DNA of 64,000 nucleotides, taken from assembly GCA_963741385.1 (NCBI GenBank), contig CAVUHO010000006.1, forward strand, positions 248,001 through 312,000. Reading direction: 5' to 3'. Shown piece by piece: positions 51,503 through 61,231 of the stretch. Origin of the DNA: Sulfomarinibacter sp963741385 (GTDB lineage Bacteria > Acidobacteriota > Thermoanaerobaculia > Thermoanaerobaculales > Sulfomarinibacteraceae). Within the stretch, counting starts at the first letter, position 1; the number at the start of each line of letters is the position of its first letter. The position numbers and the translations under genes were made by a program. Below the pieces are notes generated by a model. The model saw only the letters and a program-made list of their open reading frames with translations. It had not been told where the DNA came from and searched no databases.

Positions 51503-52089
51503 CGGCGAGCCAGACTCATCCACGGCAAAATTCCTCGTCCGCGACCATCGTTGGGTTCACCTGAAACCCTACACTGTACGGGTTCTGAACGCAAGGCTGT
51601 TCGCATTAAAAGCAAAGAAATTCGTCGTCTACCCCGCGTAGACAGCGATGCCGGATTTCAGACCACTGACAAACAACCCATGAATCAGCGTCCTCGTAGT
51701 CCCCGTTATTGTCCGTCGGCAATTCTACCCGTGACCAAACCCTGCGAGTCTCCAGCCAAGAAAGCCGGCTCAAGGGTGCGGACCCAGGCTCAAAGAATCC
51801 CGTGCCCGACCAAAATCTCCGCCGGTGATCCCAGTCACTAACGCCTATCTCACCTGGAGGTAGCCTTGGATCGCCGGCTGACGGCCGTATCACCTACGCG
51901 CCAGATGCCGAGAGGAGGGCATGTGAATCGAATCCATTTTGTGTGCGAGGTGCGCCTGCTGTGCCTGCCGCAGATCCCCGGGGACCACTCCCCACGGAGA
52001 TCGACAGGAACGAGTGCCCTCCTGGCACCCCAAAAAGGGCCGCACGACACGCCAATTTTTGCAATGAAATGAGCAGAAGGGCACCAATA
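51503..52089. other. divergent intergenic region
   Basis: About 590 nt between the divergent giant-protein and beta-helix genes. I find no convincing gene: frames at 51606-51893 (minus) and 51866-52072 (plus) lack family features and start signals. The promoters of both neighbours must be here. Confidence 0.6.
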
Positions 52090-53928
52090 ATGAATATTCC
52101 CAAGGAATCTGTCTCTCGTCTTGAACGCACTCTTCGAATGACGACAAGGTTTCTCGTCGCGCTCACAGTTGGAGCCGCTATTTCGCCCCTTGTTGTCGAC
52201 GCCGCCACATACTATGTCCGAGCGGACGGCACAGCACCCAACAAAGGGGCGACCACTGGATGTGGTTCGGCGTCATCAGCGATGAGTATGGATACCCACA
52301 ACGGCCAGAACTTTTCTGCGGGAGACACCATCGTTCTCTGCAACAACGGCGGGATTTTCCGAACGACTTTGTGGGTCCCAGCGGGCGGTTCAAGTGGCGC
52401 GCCGATCGTCTATGACGGAAGAGGAACCGCCGTGATTTCCGGCGCGGACTTTGTTTCGGGTTGGACGCTTGATGGCGGAAATGTCTACCGGGCCAACCTT
52501 TCTAGTTCGCCTGAACAGGTTTTTGTCAATGGAAGTTTCGGTGATCGAAAGGCGACGAAAACGGCCTTGTCCAATAACCTCGACTGGTACTGGAAAAGCG
52601 GTACGCTCTATCTCTACTCGTCGGGGGGAGATCCCGACAAGGTATACACCGCACCCGGAATCGAGGCGAGCGTTCGTGACATCTGCGTCGGATTTGGCGA
52701 AGCAGACTACCTCGTCATGGCCGGCATCACGGTTGGTCACGCGAGCTACGGATTCAACGGCTGGAATCCCGGCTCTCACGTTACGATCAGGAATTGCATT
52801 GCGGAATGGAATTGGCAGACAGGAATTGACTTCAACGGAATGGTCAGTTACAGCGATGCCCTGATTGAAGGCAATATCGCCCGGTACAACGGCACCGGAG
52901 GCATCTGCCTCCTCGGACCAGGCAGTTTTTCCACAATCCGACGCAATAAGTGTTACGAAAATGGGAAGTTCCAGAGCGCAGGCAACAATTACGATCCGAT
53001 GCACGAGTGGACGTTCGGTATCAAGCTCTGGGAGGATACCGCCGAACAGCAAGGGATCCAGATCTACTTCAACGAGTGTTACGACAATGGCCGCATTCAG
53101 CCCGACGACTACCAGGGCAGAGGCGTCGGGATCTGGCTTGACGGTTCGGCGGGCAGTCCGAGCAACCCAAACGTGATTCATCACAACCTGGTGTACAACA
53201 ACACCGGCAACGGTATCTTCCACGAACTCGCCAGCAACTCCGTTACCCTCGGAAATGTTCTCTACAACAACGCAACGAACACCGGTGGCGATGAAGAGTT
53301 TGCTGCTGCGAACATTGCCATTGATTCACGCAACGGCTGGACGAGCGAGAACAACCTTGTCTACAACAATACGTCCTACGGCGGGCGGGTCGGCATCAAA
53401 GTCGTAACCTACTCATGCAGTGGATGTTCGGTGGACAACAATATCGTCAAGAACAACATTGTCGTTGGTGCCAGTGAACACAACCTCTACGCCAATTTCG
53501 GTGGCGAAAACGACGGTGTCAGAGGCTCCGGGAATGTTTACGAGTTCAATAACTTCGGTGCTCAATCCAACAACTTCATCGGTTGGGGCGGAAACGACTA
53601 CGACACGTACACCAGTTGGGAGGCCGCGTACGGCAAATCATCGAAGTCAATCAAAGGCGATCCGCAGCTCGCCGGGACATCTCCTCATTTGCTCTACCTC
53701 GGCTCGACCTCACCGTGCCGTGACTCCGGCACCACGCTCGGTCCGGCCTATGACGACGGGCTCGCCGAAACATCAACCTGGCCCACCCTAGTGGTGACCG
53801 CCGATCAGGATCTCCTCGGATCCGGTTGGGAGGTTGGTGCCTACGGATTTTCAGGCGAAACCCCGATGATCTTCGCCGATGGACTCGAGTCCGGTGGCTT
53901 ATCCGAGTGGACCGTGGTGTTGGATTGA
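52090..53928 (+). CDS. secreted right-handed beta-helix protein, paralogue 1
   Basis: A 612-residue exported protein. A signal region (TTRFLVALTVGAAISPLVVDA) leads to ATYYVRADGTAPNKG, the common opening of this family. The middle (about 215-500) is a parallel beta-helix with Asn ladders and PbH1-type repeats (VTIRNCIAEWNWQTGIDFNG, IEGNIARYNGTGGICLL, IHHNLVYNNTGNGIFHE, VTLGNVLYNNATNTGG). Such folds belong to pectate-lyase-like lyases and alginate-epimerase-like enzymes. The last 19 residues carry IFADGLESGGLSEW, a short motif shared with other proteins here. Start at the ATG at 52090; an ATG at 52138 is an alternative. First of three tandem paralogues next to sugar-nucleotide genes, so a role in trimming or modifying the exported polysaccharide is plausible. 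Confidence 0.82.
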   Translation: MNIPKESVSRLERTLRMTTRFLVALTVGAAISPLVVDAATYYVRADGTAPNKGATTGCGSASSAMSMDTHNGQNFSAGDTIVLCNNGGIFRTTLWVPAGGSSGAPIVYDGRGTAVISGADFVSGWTLDGGNVYRANLSSSPEQVFVNGSFGDRKATKTALSNNLDWYWKSGTLYLYSSGGDPDKVYTAPGIEASVRDICVGFGEADYLVMAGITVGHASYGFNGWNPGSHVTIRNCIAEWNWQTGIDFNGMVSYSDALIEGNIARYNGTGGICLLGPGSFSTIRRNKCYENGKFQSAGNNYDPMHEWTFGIKLWEDTAEQQGIQIYFNECYDNGRIQPDDYQGRGVGIWLDGSAGSPSNPNVIHHNLVYNNTGNGIFHELASNSVTLGNVLYNNATNTGGDEEFAAANIAIDSRNGWTSENNLVYNNTSYGGRVGIKVVTYSCSGCSVDNNIVKNNIVVGASEHNLYANFGGENDGVRGSGNVYEFNNFGAQSNNFIGWGGNDYDTYTSWEAAYGKSSKSIKGDPQLAGTSPHLLYLGSTSPCRDSGTTLGPAYDDGLAETSTWPTLVVTADQDLLGSGWEVGAYGFSGETPMIFADGLESGGLSEWTVVLD

Positions 53929-54166
53929 CGATCGGGCAGTTCGTCCGCATTCCGGTGGGAGCCACGTAACCACATTTGTTGGCGTATTTCGGTCCTCAAT
54001 CAACTTCATTGGCTGAATAAGGATGGGTCTGCGTTGGGACCCTTCCTCTTCGTGCTCGACGGGGGCGTGGAGAAAGCGTAGCAAGCATGTGGTTCCCGCC
54101 GCGGGACGCGCTGGACGATCCTCCCCGGTCCTCGTTTTTCGATGAGACCTCGGGAAAAAACTAATC

Positions 54167-54195
54167 GCACAGTCTCCTTTTGGAGATCGCTGTGC
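54167..54195 (+). terminator. hairpin with T-rich tail between beta-helix paralogues 1 and 2
   Basis: GCACAGTCTCC pairs with GGAGA and CTGTGC (a 3-nt bulge TCG between them) around a TTTT loop, followed by TATTTTCT. It could terminate transcription from paralogue 1 or act as an upstream regulatory hairpin for paralogue 2. The rest of the 53929-54424 gap shows nothing I recognise. Confidence 0.55.
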
Positions 54196-54424
54196 TATTT
54201 TCTCCCAAATGGCAGCTCCTCGGACAGACTCGTACGTTCCTGTTTCGGGTGACGGCCGCGGCCGGCAGTCATGCGGCGATGCCTCCCGAAGACCACCCGG
54301 GCCCTATCCGGATGACCTGATCGCCCAGGCATCACGTGTCAGTGACCTTCGAACACGCGATGATCGTCGTACGAAGAACCGCAGGACTGACAGGGGGAAT
54401 TCGCTTGCGAGGGCATCTCTGAAG

Positions 54425-56275
54425 ATGTGGCGATCTCAGGTGGTTTTCTCGTGGATTGCGTTGAACCTCGTCACCGGACTGGCGTCGGCGACGACCTACC
54501 ATATTCGAGCCGACGGAACCGCGTCCAAAGTGACAGCTGTGAGCTGTGGGTCGTCCGAGACCGCGATGTCCGTGGAGACCGCGAACGGAGGACCCTTTTC
54601 ACCGGGCGACAGGGTGGTGCTGTGCAGCGAAGGCGGTGTGTTCAGGGAAATCTTGTACCTGACAGCAGGGTCCGAGGGCACGGAAGCCGAACCGATCATC
54701 TATGACGGACGCGAGACCGCCGTTCTTTCGGGATCGGACCTTGTGTCAGGTTGGACCTCGAACGGCGACGGTACTTATGTGGCTTCCGTCACGATTCCAC
54801 CGTCTCAGGTCTTTTTCGATGGTGAGTTCGGAGACCGGAAAAGTGCTCTCGAGGAGCTCACGGACGACCTCGACTGGTACTGGGATACGGATACGGATCG
54901 CCTCTCCGTATTCTCTGCCGCCGGAAACCCGGGTTCGGTCTTCAACGACCCGGGGATCGAGGCGAGCGCACGTGATTCGTGTTTTGGCGTCGGCCAGGCG
55001 CCCTACATCATCGTCGAAGGGTTCACTGTCCGGCACTCGAATCAGAGTGGCGTGTTCGGATGGATCCCAGGGTCGCACCTCACGGTGAGGAATGTCGTCG
55101 CGGAGTGGAACTGGCACTCGGGATTCTTGTTCTCCTCGGCACAACCCCCGAATAACCCCCTTCTTATCCCGTACGACAATCTCACAGTCGAGAACAACAC
55201 TGCTCGGTACAACGGCACCGGCGGCATCGCCGTGCTCGGGCCTGGCATCGACTCGAAGATCTATGGAAACCGGTGCTACGAAAACGGCAAGTACCAGAGC
55301 ATGGAAACCGTATTCGATGAGGAACAGTGGTGGACCTACGGGATCAAGCTGTGGGATGACTCTCTCAACCCAGATTACGCCGAGGTCGACTACCAGGAAG
55401 GCACCGAGGTTTATTCCAACGACTGTTATGACAACGGACGCGGGCTCCAGGGCGACAACCAGGGTCTCGGTGTGGGAATTTGGGTGGATGGTGTCGTGGG
55501 CAACCCTGACAACCCCGTAGCTATCAGGTTCAACAAGGTCCGCAACAACAAGGGCAACGGTATCTTCATAGAACTCTCAAGCAACACGGTGGTGCAGAGC
55601 AACGTGCTCCACAACAACGCCACCAACAGCGGTGGCGACGACGGCTTTGCAGCTGCGAATATAGCCATCGATGCGCGTGCGACTCTCAAAAGTGAACACA
55701 ACCGTGTCTTCAACAACACGTCCTATGGTGGCAGATACGGGGTGAAGGTCGTCACCTACGACTGGCAAGGTTGTTCCGTCGACAACAACCTGGTCATGAA
55801 CAACATCATCGTCGGTGCCGCCGAACACAACCTGTACTGCAACTTCGGCGGCGACAACGACGGCGTGAACGGATCGGGAAACGTCTACGCGTACAACAAC
55901 CTCGGTGAAGAGAGACCAGGAATCGTGAACTGGGGAAACCTCCCATACAACACCTACGCCGCCTGGGAAGGTGTCTACGGGCAGGATTCCTTTTCAGTTG
56001 AAGGCGACCCGCAACTGCTTGGAACGACCCACAACGAATTGGTCCTGACGTCTTCATCTCCCTGCCGGGGCGCCGGTTCCGCGCTCGGAGAAGCTTTCGA
56101 CGAAGCGCTTCGAGAGACCTCCTACTGGACAGACTTCGTGAGAACCGACCACCAGGATGCTCTCGGGTCCGGTTGGGAGATCGGAGCATTCGGCTATACA
56201 GGTCAGGGGCCACCGCTTTTTGCAGACGGGTTCGAGATCGGCACGATTTCACGGTGGTCGAGCGCGGCACCTTAG
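54425..56275 (+). CDS. secreted right-handed beta-helix protein, paralogue 2
   Basis: 616 residues, aligned in order with paralogues 1 and 3: signal (VVFSWIALNLVTGLASA), TTYHIRADGT, GDRVVLCSEGGVFRE, IIYDGRETAVLSGSDLVSGW, FGDRKSALEEL, then the beta-helix (LTVENNTARYNGTGGIAVLG, IRFNKVRNNKGNGIFIE, VQSNVLHNNATNSGGDDGFAA) and a C-terminal LFADGFEIGTISRW motif. An open frame continues upstream to 54209, but that leader is charged and the signal peptide starts at the ATG at 54425; the binding site is weak. Same inferred role as its neighbours. Confidence 0.82.
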   Translation: MWRSQVVFSWIALNLVTGLASATTYHIRADGTASKVTAVSCGSSETAMSVETANGGPFSPGDRVVLCSEGGVFREILYLTAGSEGTEAEPIIYDGRETAVLSGSDLVSGWTSNGDGTYVASVTIPPSQVFFDGEFGDRKSALEELTDDLDWYWDTDTDRLSVFSAAGNPGSVFNDPGIEASARDSCFGVGQAPYIIVEGFTVRHSNQSGVFGWIPGSHLTVRNVVAEWNWHSGFLFSSAQPPNNPLLIPYDNLTVENNTARYNGTGGIAVLGPGIDSKIYGNRCYENGKYQSMETVFDEEQWWTYGIKLWDDSLNPDYAEVDYQEGTEVYSNDCYDNGRGLQGDNQGLGVGIWVDGVVGNPDNPVAIRFNKVRNNKGNGIFIELSSNTVVQSNVLHNNATNSGGDDGFAAANIAIDARATLKSEHNRVFNNTSYGGRYGVKVVTYDWQGCSVDNNLVMNNIIVGAAEHNLYCNFGGDNDGVNGSGNVYAYNNLGEERPGIVNWGNLPYNTYAAWEGVYGQDSFSVEGDPQLLGTTHNELVLTSSSPCRGAGSALGEAFDEALRETSYWTDFVRTDHQDALGSGWEIGAFGYTGQGPPLFADGFEIGTISRWSSAAP

Positions 56276-56523
56276 AGAACGCTCACCACTCCTCCACAAA
56301 GGCAGCAGCATCGTTCCAGAAATCCTCGGCGCCCCTTCATTATCTGAGTCTCCAATTCGCTGGCAAAGAACGCAATAATTACCGCGGACTTACTGTTCAG
56401 CCATCTGTGACAGCCAACGACTGCGCTTGCATTGCGTGTGATCAGCTGTCCATTCCTCAGTGGATCTCGCGTGGCACAGTGGTAGACTAACAGTAGATCT
56501 CAACCGGTGAGGTTGTTCACTTG

Positions 56524-58344
56524 ATGTATCGAATTGCGGTGTTTCTCACCTGGATCGTTTGGGTTTTCGTGGCCGGTGTGGCATCGGCAACGACCTACTA
56601 CATTCGAGCAGACGGGAACGCATATTCCAAGGCGACAGCGACCGGATGTGAATCACCAGAGACGGCAATGCACCCCGACACTCACAATGTCGAGGTTTTC
56701 GAACCGGGAGACACCATCGTCCTGTGCGATGACGGCGGGGTCATTCGATCGACCGTCTACCCAACCAGCAGTGGCCTCGAGGACGCTCCGATCGTCTATG
56801 ACGGTTTGGGAACAGTCGTGCTTTCCGGGGCGAATCTGGTGGCGGGATGGGTGATGGACGGAGGAAACGTCTACGTCGCGAACGTCGGCATTGAACCTCG
56901 GCAGGTGTTTGCGGATGGCGAATTCTGCGACCGCAAGGGGAGCCGAGGGGAACTCGTCAACGATTTTGACTGGTTCTGGGAACAAGGTTCTCTCTACTTC
57001 TATTCATCATCAGGCGACCCGGACAGCGCGTATCAGAATCCCGGAATCGAAGCGGGTGCCCGAGACGAGTGCTTTGGAGCGAGTACAGATCACCTGATCA
57101 TCACGGGGATGACCTTCCGCCAGGCCAACGCGAGCGGCCTCAAAGCGTGGAATCCCGGATCAGATGTCACGATCAGAAACTGCGTCGGTGAATGGAACTG
57201 GCAAGTAGGGATCGATCTGAACGGGGAGATTCCCTACAGCGAGGCGGTCATCGAGGACAACGTCACGCGCAACAACGGCACCGGTGGGATTGGACTCCAA
57301 GGACCAGCCACAGACTCCATCGTTCGCCGCAACCTCTGCTACAGCAACGGCAAGTATCAAAGCGCCGGCAACGAATTCGAAGAACAACACCAGTGGACGT
57401 ATGGAATCAAGCTCTGGGAGTACTTCCCTGCTCAGGAAGGCAACCAGGTCTACTTCAACGAGTGTTTCGACAATGGGCGCAGACAGGAAGGCGACTACCA
57501 GGGAAGAGGTGTAGGCATCTGGCTTGACGGCGTGGCTGGGAATCCGGTGAACCCGACCGTCGTTCGTCACAACCTGGTGTACGGGAACACCGGGAACGGG
57601 GTATTCATCGAGATTTCCAGCAACTCAGTCATCCTCGGAAACGTCCTTCATGACAATGCCACGAACAATGCAGGAGACGACGAATTCGCAGCGGCATGTA
57701 TCGCGATCGATTCGCGAATCTCTTTTTCAAGCAACAACAATCTTGTATTCAATAACACCTGCTACGGCGGCAGAGTCGGAATCAAGATTGCCACCTACGA
57801 TTGTCAGACCTGTTCGGTGAACAACAATATTGTCATGAACAACATCGTCGCGGCTACGACCGAGCACGTTCTCTACGCCAATTTCGGCGGAGAAAACGGA
57901 GGCAACCAAGGGTCCGGTAATCAATATCAGTACAATAACTTCGGCGTCGAAACAGAAGACTTCATCAACTGGGGCGGTATCGACTACAGCACCTATGCGG
58001 CGTGGGAAACGGTCTATGGCAGCGCCACGTACTCCATTGAAGGAGACCCGGGACTCGCCGGCACGAGCTTCAATACTCTGTACTTGACCCCGGACTCCGT
58101 TTGCCGCGATGCGGGCACAGACCTGGGACTGGACTACAACAAAGGACTTCTCCAGTCTTCCGTTTGGACCGGTTCGGTGGACGTGGTCGACCAGGATTTC
58201 TACGGGGCCGCCTGGGACGTCGGGGCGTATATCTACTTCAGCTTCACCCGTCGGGTCGATCCACCACCCAGCCGTCGTGGTTTCGACCAATCAGGTGCTT
58301 CCCTGAGTCCATCCACGATTTTCAAGCGAGTTGGGCCACGATAG
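56524..58344 (+). CDS. secreted right-handed beta-helix protein, paralogue 3 (altered C-terminus)
   Basis: 606 residues with signal MYRIAVFLTWIVWVFVAGVASA, then TTYYIRADGNAYSKATATGC and the same domain order as paralogues 1 and 2, including the invariant-looking IKLWE, GRGVGIWLDGVAGNP and NNIVMNNIVAA segments. Unlike them, it does not end in the FADGFESG-type motif: after WDVGAYIYF the frame runs on for about 30 residues of Arg/Ser/Pro-rich sequence and overlaps the 3' end of the convergent prmC-like gene by 23 nt. This suggests loss of the original 3' end. GAGG lies 11 nt before the ATG at 56524. Confidence 0.82.
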   Translation: MYRIAVFLTWIVWVFVAGVASATTYYIRADGNAYSKATATGCESPETAMHPDTHNVEVFEPGDTIVLCDDGGVIRSTVYPTSSGLEDAPIVYDGLGTVVLSGANLVAGWVMDGGNVYVANVGIEPRQVFADGEFCDRKGSRGELVNDFDWFWEQGSLYFYSSSGDPDSAYQNPGIEAGARDECFGASTDHLIITGMTFRQANASGLKAWNPGSDVTIRNCVGEWNWQVGIDLNGEIPYSEAVIEDNVTRNNGTGGIGLQGPATDSIVRRNLCYSNGKYQSAGNEFEEQHQWTYGIKLWEYFPAQEGNQVYFNECFDNGRRQEGDYQGRGVGIWLDGVAGNPVNPTVVRHNLVYGNTGNGVFIEISSNSVILGNVLHDNATNNAGDDEFAAACIAIDSRISFSSNNNLVFNNTCYGGRVGIKIATYDCQTCSVNNNIVMNNIVAATTEHVLYANFGGENGGNQGSGNQYQYNNFGVETEDFINWGGIDYSTYAAWETVYGSATYSIEGDPGLAGTSFNTLYLTPDSVCRDAGTDLGLDYNKGLLQSSVWTGSVDVVDQDFYGAAWDVGAYIYFSFTRRVDPPPSRRGFDQSGASLSPSTIFKRVGPR

Positions 58345-59257
58345 CTCGAATCGATCCGGTCGGGTCCCGCTGCGGTTCACTCGACCTGAAGATCCCAGAC
58401 TTCTGCATCCGAGACAGAATTGAATCACCCTGGCCAAGTCCAACCTCAAAAGCCAGATGACCACCGGGTCGTAACGCCGTCGGCCCCTCTTTGAGCAGAC
58501 GGCGAAGAATGTTCACACCGAACGGACCGCCGTCGAACGCCATACAGGGCTCGAAATCGGAAATCTCCTGAGCCATTTGCCCCACCTTCGAACTTGAAAT
58601 GTACGGCGGATTACAAGTGATCAGGTCGACCGCACCGGCGACGTCCGAGATCGGTTCCACCAGGTCCCCGACACGAAACTCGACACGATCGTCCAGGCCA
58701 AGGTACCGAGAGTTCGCCCGCGCCAACTCGACCGCGGTGGGAGAGAGATCAATACCGAGAACGCGCACATCGGGTTCACCCTGCGCCACAGCGAGAGCCA
58801 CATTTCCGCAACCGCAGCATGTGTCAACCATCAACGCCGTTCCCTGAGCCTTTCGAAGTCTGGCAACGACCTTCGCCGCGGCGCGCCCCAGGATTTCAGT
58901 CTCCCGACGTGGCAACATAGCCCCGGAGCCCACCACGAATTCAATTCCCATGAACATTTGACGCCCGGTGATGTGTCCCAACGGAATACCGGAGAGTCTC
59001 CGTTCGATCATTCCGTCCAGGTCCGTGGTTTGTGAAGGGTCGAGTTCCGGCAACCGACAGGCAACGGCACGTTCGGCGGACATCGGCGAACCTGCTGCCG
59101 CCATCCACAAAGCCCGCAAGGTCGATTCCGGCGTCTCCTCAGGCTTGTCGCTCAATAACGAGAGCTCCGCCGCCAGGCGCGTCAGGCGACTTCCAAAACC
59201 GACCGATCCCATCGAATCAGACTGCACTTCTTCGTCAGCTGCCAATCTCCACTCCAC
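58322..59257 (-). CDS. prmC: PrmC/HemK-like N5-glutamine methyltransferase
   Basis: A 311-residue SAM-dependent methyltransferase. The N-terminal helical domain ends IPLGHITGRQMFMGIEFVVGSGAMLPRRETE, equivalent to the PrmC P-x-x-YITG...F-x-G...(I)PRPETE block. Motif I is MVDTCCGCGNVALAVA, with Cys residues replacing the usual GTGSG. The glutamine-binding motif NPPYI is at 216-220. PrmC methylates the GGQ glutamine of peptide-chain release factors. The divergent motif I and the location in a polysaccharide island, away from prfA, allow a different substrate. Its 3' end overlaps the beta-helix paralogue 3. Confidence 0.82.
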   Translation of the reverse strand: MEWRLAADEEVQSDSMGSVGFGSRLTRLAAELSLLSDKPEETPESTLRALWMAAAGSPMSAERAVACRLPELDPSQTTDLDGMIERRLSGIPLGHITGRQMFMGIEFVVGSGAMLPRRETEILGRAAAKVVARLRKAQGTALMVDTCCGCGNVALAVAQGEPDVRVLGIDLSPTAVELARANSRYLGLDDRVEFRVGDLVEPISDVAGAVDLITCNPPYISSSKVGQMAQEISDFEPCMAFDGGPFGVNILRRLLKEGPTALRPGGHLAFEVGLGQGDSILSRMQKSGIFRSSEPQRDPTGSIRAIVAQLA

Positions 59258-59336
59258 TTGCGATCTTTGCGTTGTCCGATAATCAGACAGATACGACCGC
59301 TGAGTCCCTGGGTCGAATCAAGTCGTCTTCAAGTCA

Positions 59337-60215
59337 TCATTCCTTCATTTCTCGTTCACCTGCAATTGCGCCCAGAAACCCCAGAAGCTCCCTCCCAATA
59401 GTCTTCCGCCCTCCGCCATTCAGATGACCACCGTCTTGTGTCTTCTCCGGGTCCATAAACAGAATTTCCTCTCCTTGGAACATCCGAACGGTCGCACATC
59501 CCCCGGCGTCGAGAGACTCCAACGCGGCGAGGTCGAACACCGGTTCCTTCCCTGAGTAGTGATCCCGTAACAACTCATTGTACTGATGGCGAACCCAGTT
59601 GTCTTCGACTACCCCAGGTCTCCCAATGACTCGCTTGATGAAGTTCTTTACGACACCCTTCGCGCTTCGCGGCATCGCTTCGATCGGAACCGTGACATGA
59701 ACAAAAACGGTCTCCGGAAATTCGCTTTTCAGTTCCGACATCGCCTCTGAATAAACGCCGAATATCTCTTGAGGATTCGAGTCGTGGGTCATGTCGACAT
59801 AACAGAACTTCATCAATGCGATATCGACCCGCACATCTGTAGCCCCAACCAGTATCTTCTTAAAGGCTCGAATCTTCGATAATGGCCGCGTATTTTTTCC
59901 AATATTGCAATGTTTTAGTGTACCAGGACGTATGTCACTCAGGCTCGATATTTCAACAATTTTTGGAAATCCATGACCATCTTCATCGACATTTTCCTGC
60001 ATCCCAAGAATGATGTCCTGGCCCACAGACTGATGTCCAAAAAAAATGTTCACATCCTTGAGACTATCGAAATCAACTTCACTCGAATTCCAAAAACTTA
60101 TATCCACCTTTTCATCACAAATTTTCTCGGTCTTCAAACTATAAAATACTCCGAACAATAAACTCATAATTACAACCAAACTAAATAAGGAAAATATGAG
60201 CATATTAACTCTCAT
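59337..60215 (-). CDS. membrane-anchored SGNH-hydrolase-like protein of the polysaccharide cluster
   Basis: A 292-residue protein with an N-terminal anchor or signal (MLIFSLFSLVVIMSLLFGVFYSL). The body has block-I-like IFFGHQSVGQDIILGM, a central DVRVDIALMKFCYVDMTHD, VFVHVTVPIEA and a terminal KTQDGGHLNGGGRKTIG, where the Asp-x-x-His of SGNH esterases is expected. These suggest an O-acetyl esterase/transferase-like fold acting on an exported glycan; the nucleophile is not certain. The gene is AT-rich compared with its surroundings. It starts 11 nt after nadE on the same strand. Confidence 0.7.
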   Translation of the reverse strand: MRVNMLIFSLFSLVVIMSLLFGVFYSLKTEKICDEKVDISFWNSSEVDFDSLKDVNIFFGHQSVGQDIILGMQENVDEDGHGFPKIVEISSLSDIRPGTLKHCNIGKNTRPLSKIRAFKKILVGATDVRVDIALMKFCYVDMTHDSNPQEIFGVYSEAMSELKSEFPETVFVHVTVPIEAMPRSAKGVVKNFIKRVIGRPGVVEDNWVRHQYNELLRDHYSGKEPVFDLAALESLDAGGCATVRMFQGEEILFMDPEKTQDGGHLNGGGRKTIGRELLGFLGAIAGEREMKE

Positions 60216-60226
60216 AATAACCCCTT

Positions 60227-61231
60227 CTATTCGAGGCGCTCTCGGAAGTCCTCGACCAAAACCGGTGCCGCATGCAAGTATCGCGTCGCTTCTCTCTTCG
60301 CCTCGATATCACGAAAGACGATCTCCACCTCCTCGACTTCAAGATCAACGGCGGCGGCGACCTCCTGGATCGGAATATTGTTGTTCAACCCAAAGAGGCA
60401 CAGGTCCATCATGTGATACGGAAGGGCAAAGTAAAACTCTTCCTGGCTTTGAGGCATCGAGTAGGTATCCGTCGTTGGTTGGCGTTCGCGAATCTCGGCC
60501 GGCAACCCGAGGTATTCCGCCAGCTGATAAACCTGCGTTTTATAAAGATGTGCAATTGGTTTCATATCAGCCGCCCCATCTCCGAGTTTTACGAAAAAAC
60601 CTTGATCGAATTCAAGACGATTTGGTGTTCCCGCTACGGCGAAATTGAGTCGATCGGCGTGGTAGTACTCCATCATTTTTCGAACCCGTTGTTTGAAATT
60701 CGATGCAGAGAGCACTCCAAGATATGATTCCATCGACAGGCGCTTCTTTTTTACAACTCCTTCTGGAGATTCCACGGTGACCGAAAAGAGACGGTATTCA
60801 CCATCCTCGAAGACGTTCGGTAAAGTGATCTTGCATGTGTATTCCCGTGTGTACTCTGGGATTACCTTTCGAATGGCTTCATCTCTTTTTTCGTAACAGC
60901 CAACCGACTCGAGAACCCCGGTGATGTCATGGTACTCGGTTGTGACGCCAAGAAACTCAGCAATCAATTGACTGAGGCGAAGCGTGTCGTCTGAGGATTC
61001 TTTCTCAGGCATCAGTAATCCGAGAACCTTTTCTTTTCCGACAGCATGGACGCACAAGGCACAAACAACGCTGCTGTCGATTCCGCCAGACAATCCCAAA
61101 ACGAAACCCCGTTTTTTGAACCTTCCAATCAACGCATATTTCAGGATTTCCGAAACTCGCGCCACTTCCCGCTCACAGTCGATTCTGAGGGAGGTAGTTG
61201 AAAAGCTTTGAGGTCGGGTCACGGTGGTCAC
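60227..61231 (-). CDS. nadE: NAD(+) synthase-like ATP-pyrophosphatase
   Basis: A 334-residue N-type ATP-pyrophosphatase. The P-loop is VLGLSGGIDSSVV (SGGIDSS at 48-54). Further NadE blocks are GLLMPEKESSDDTLRLSQ, NFAVAGTPNRLEFDQGFFVKLGDGAADMKPIAHLYKTQVYQLAEYLGLP and QPTTDTYSMPQSQEEFYF. No glutaminase domain, so ammonia is the expected nitrogen source. It normally amidates deamido-NAD; an additional copy in a polysaccharide island could amidate or activate a sugar-linked carboxylate instead. It differs from standard NadE by an insert around residues 115-175. First gene of a two-gene unit with the SGNH-like gene. Confidence 0.85.
   Translation of the reverse strand: MTTVTRPQSFSTTSLRIDCEREVARVSEILKYALIGRFKKRGFVLGLSGGIDSSVVCALCVHAVGKEKVLGLLMPEKESSDDTLRLSQLIAEFLGVTTEYHDITGVLESVGCYEKRDEAIRKVIPEYTREYTCKITLPNVFEDGEYRLFSVTVESPEGVVKKKRLSMESYLGVLSASNFKQRVRKMMEYYHADRLNFAVAGTPNRLEFDQGFFVKLGDGAADMKPIAHLYKTQVYQLAEYLGLPAEIRERQPTTDTYSMPQSQEEFYFALPYHMMDLCLFGLNNNIPIQEVAAAVDLEVEEVEIVFRDIEAKREATRYLHAAPVLVEDFRERLE

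Noticed and set aside
51606..52208. Minus-strand frames upstream of beta-helix paralogue 1
   Set aside because: No family similarity, no start signal, and partly antisense to the beta-helix gene.
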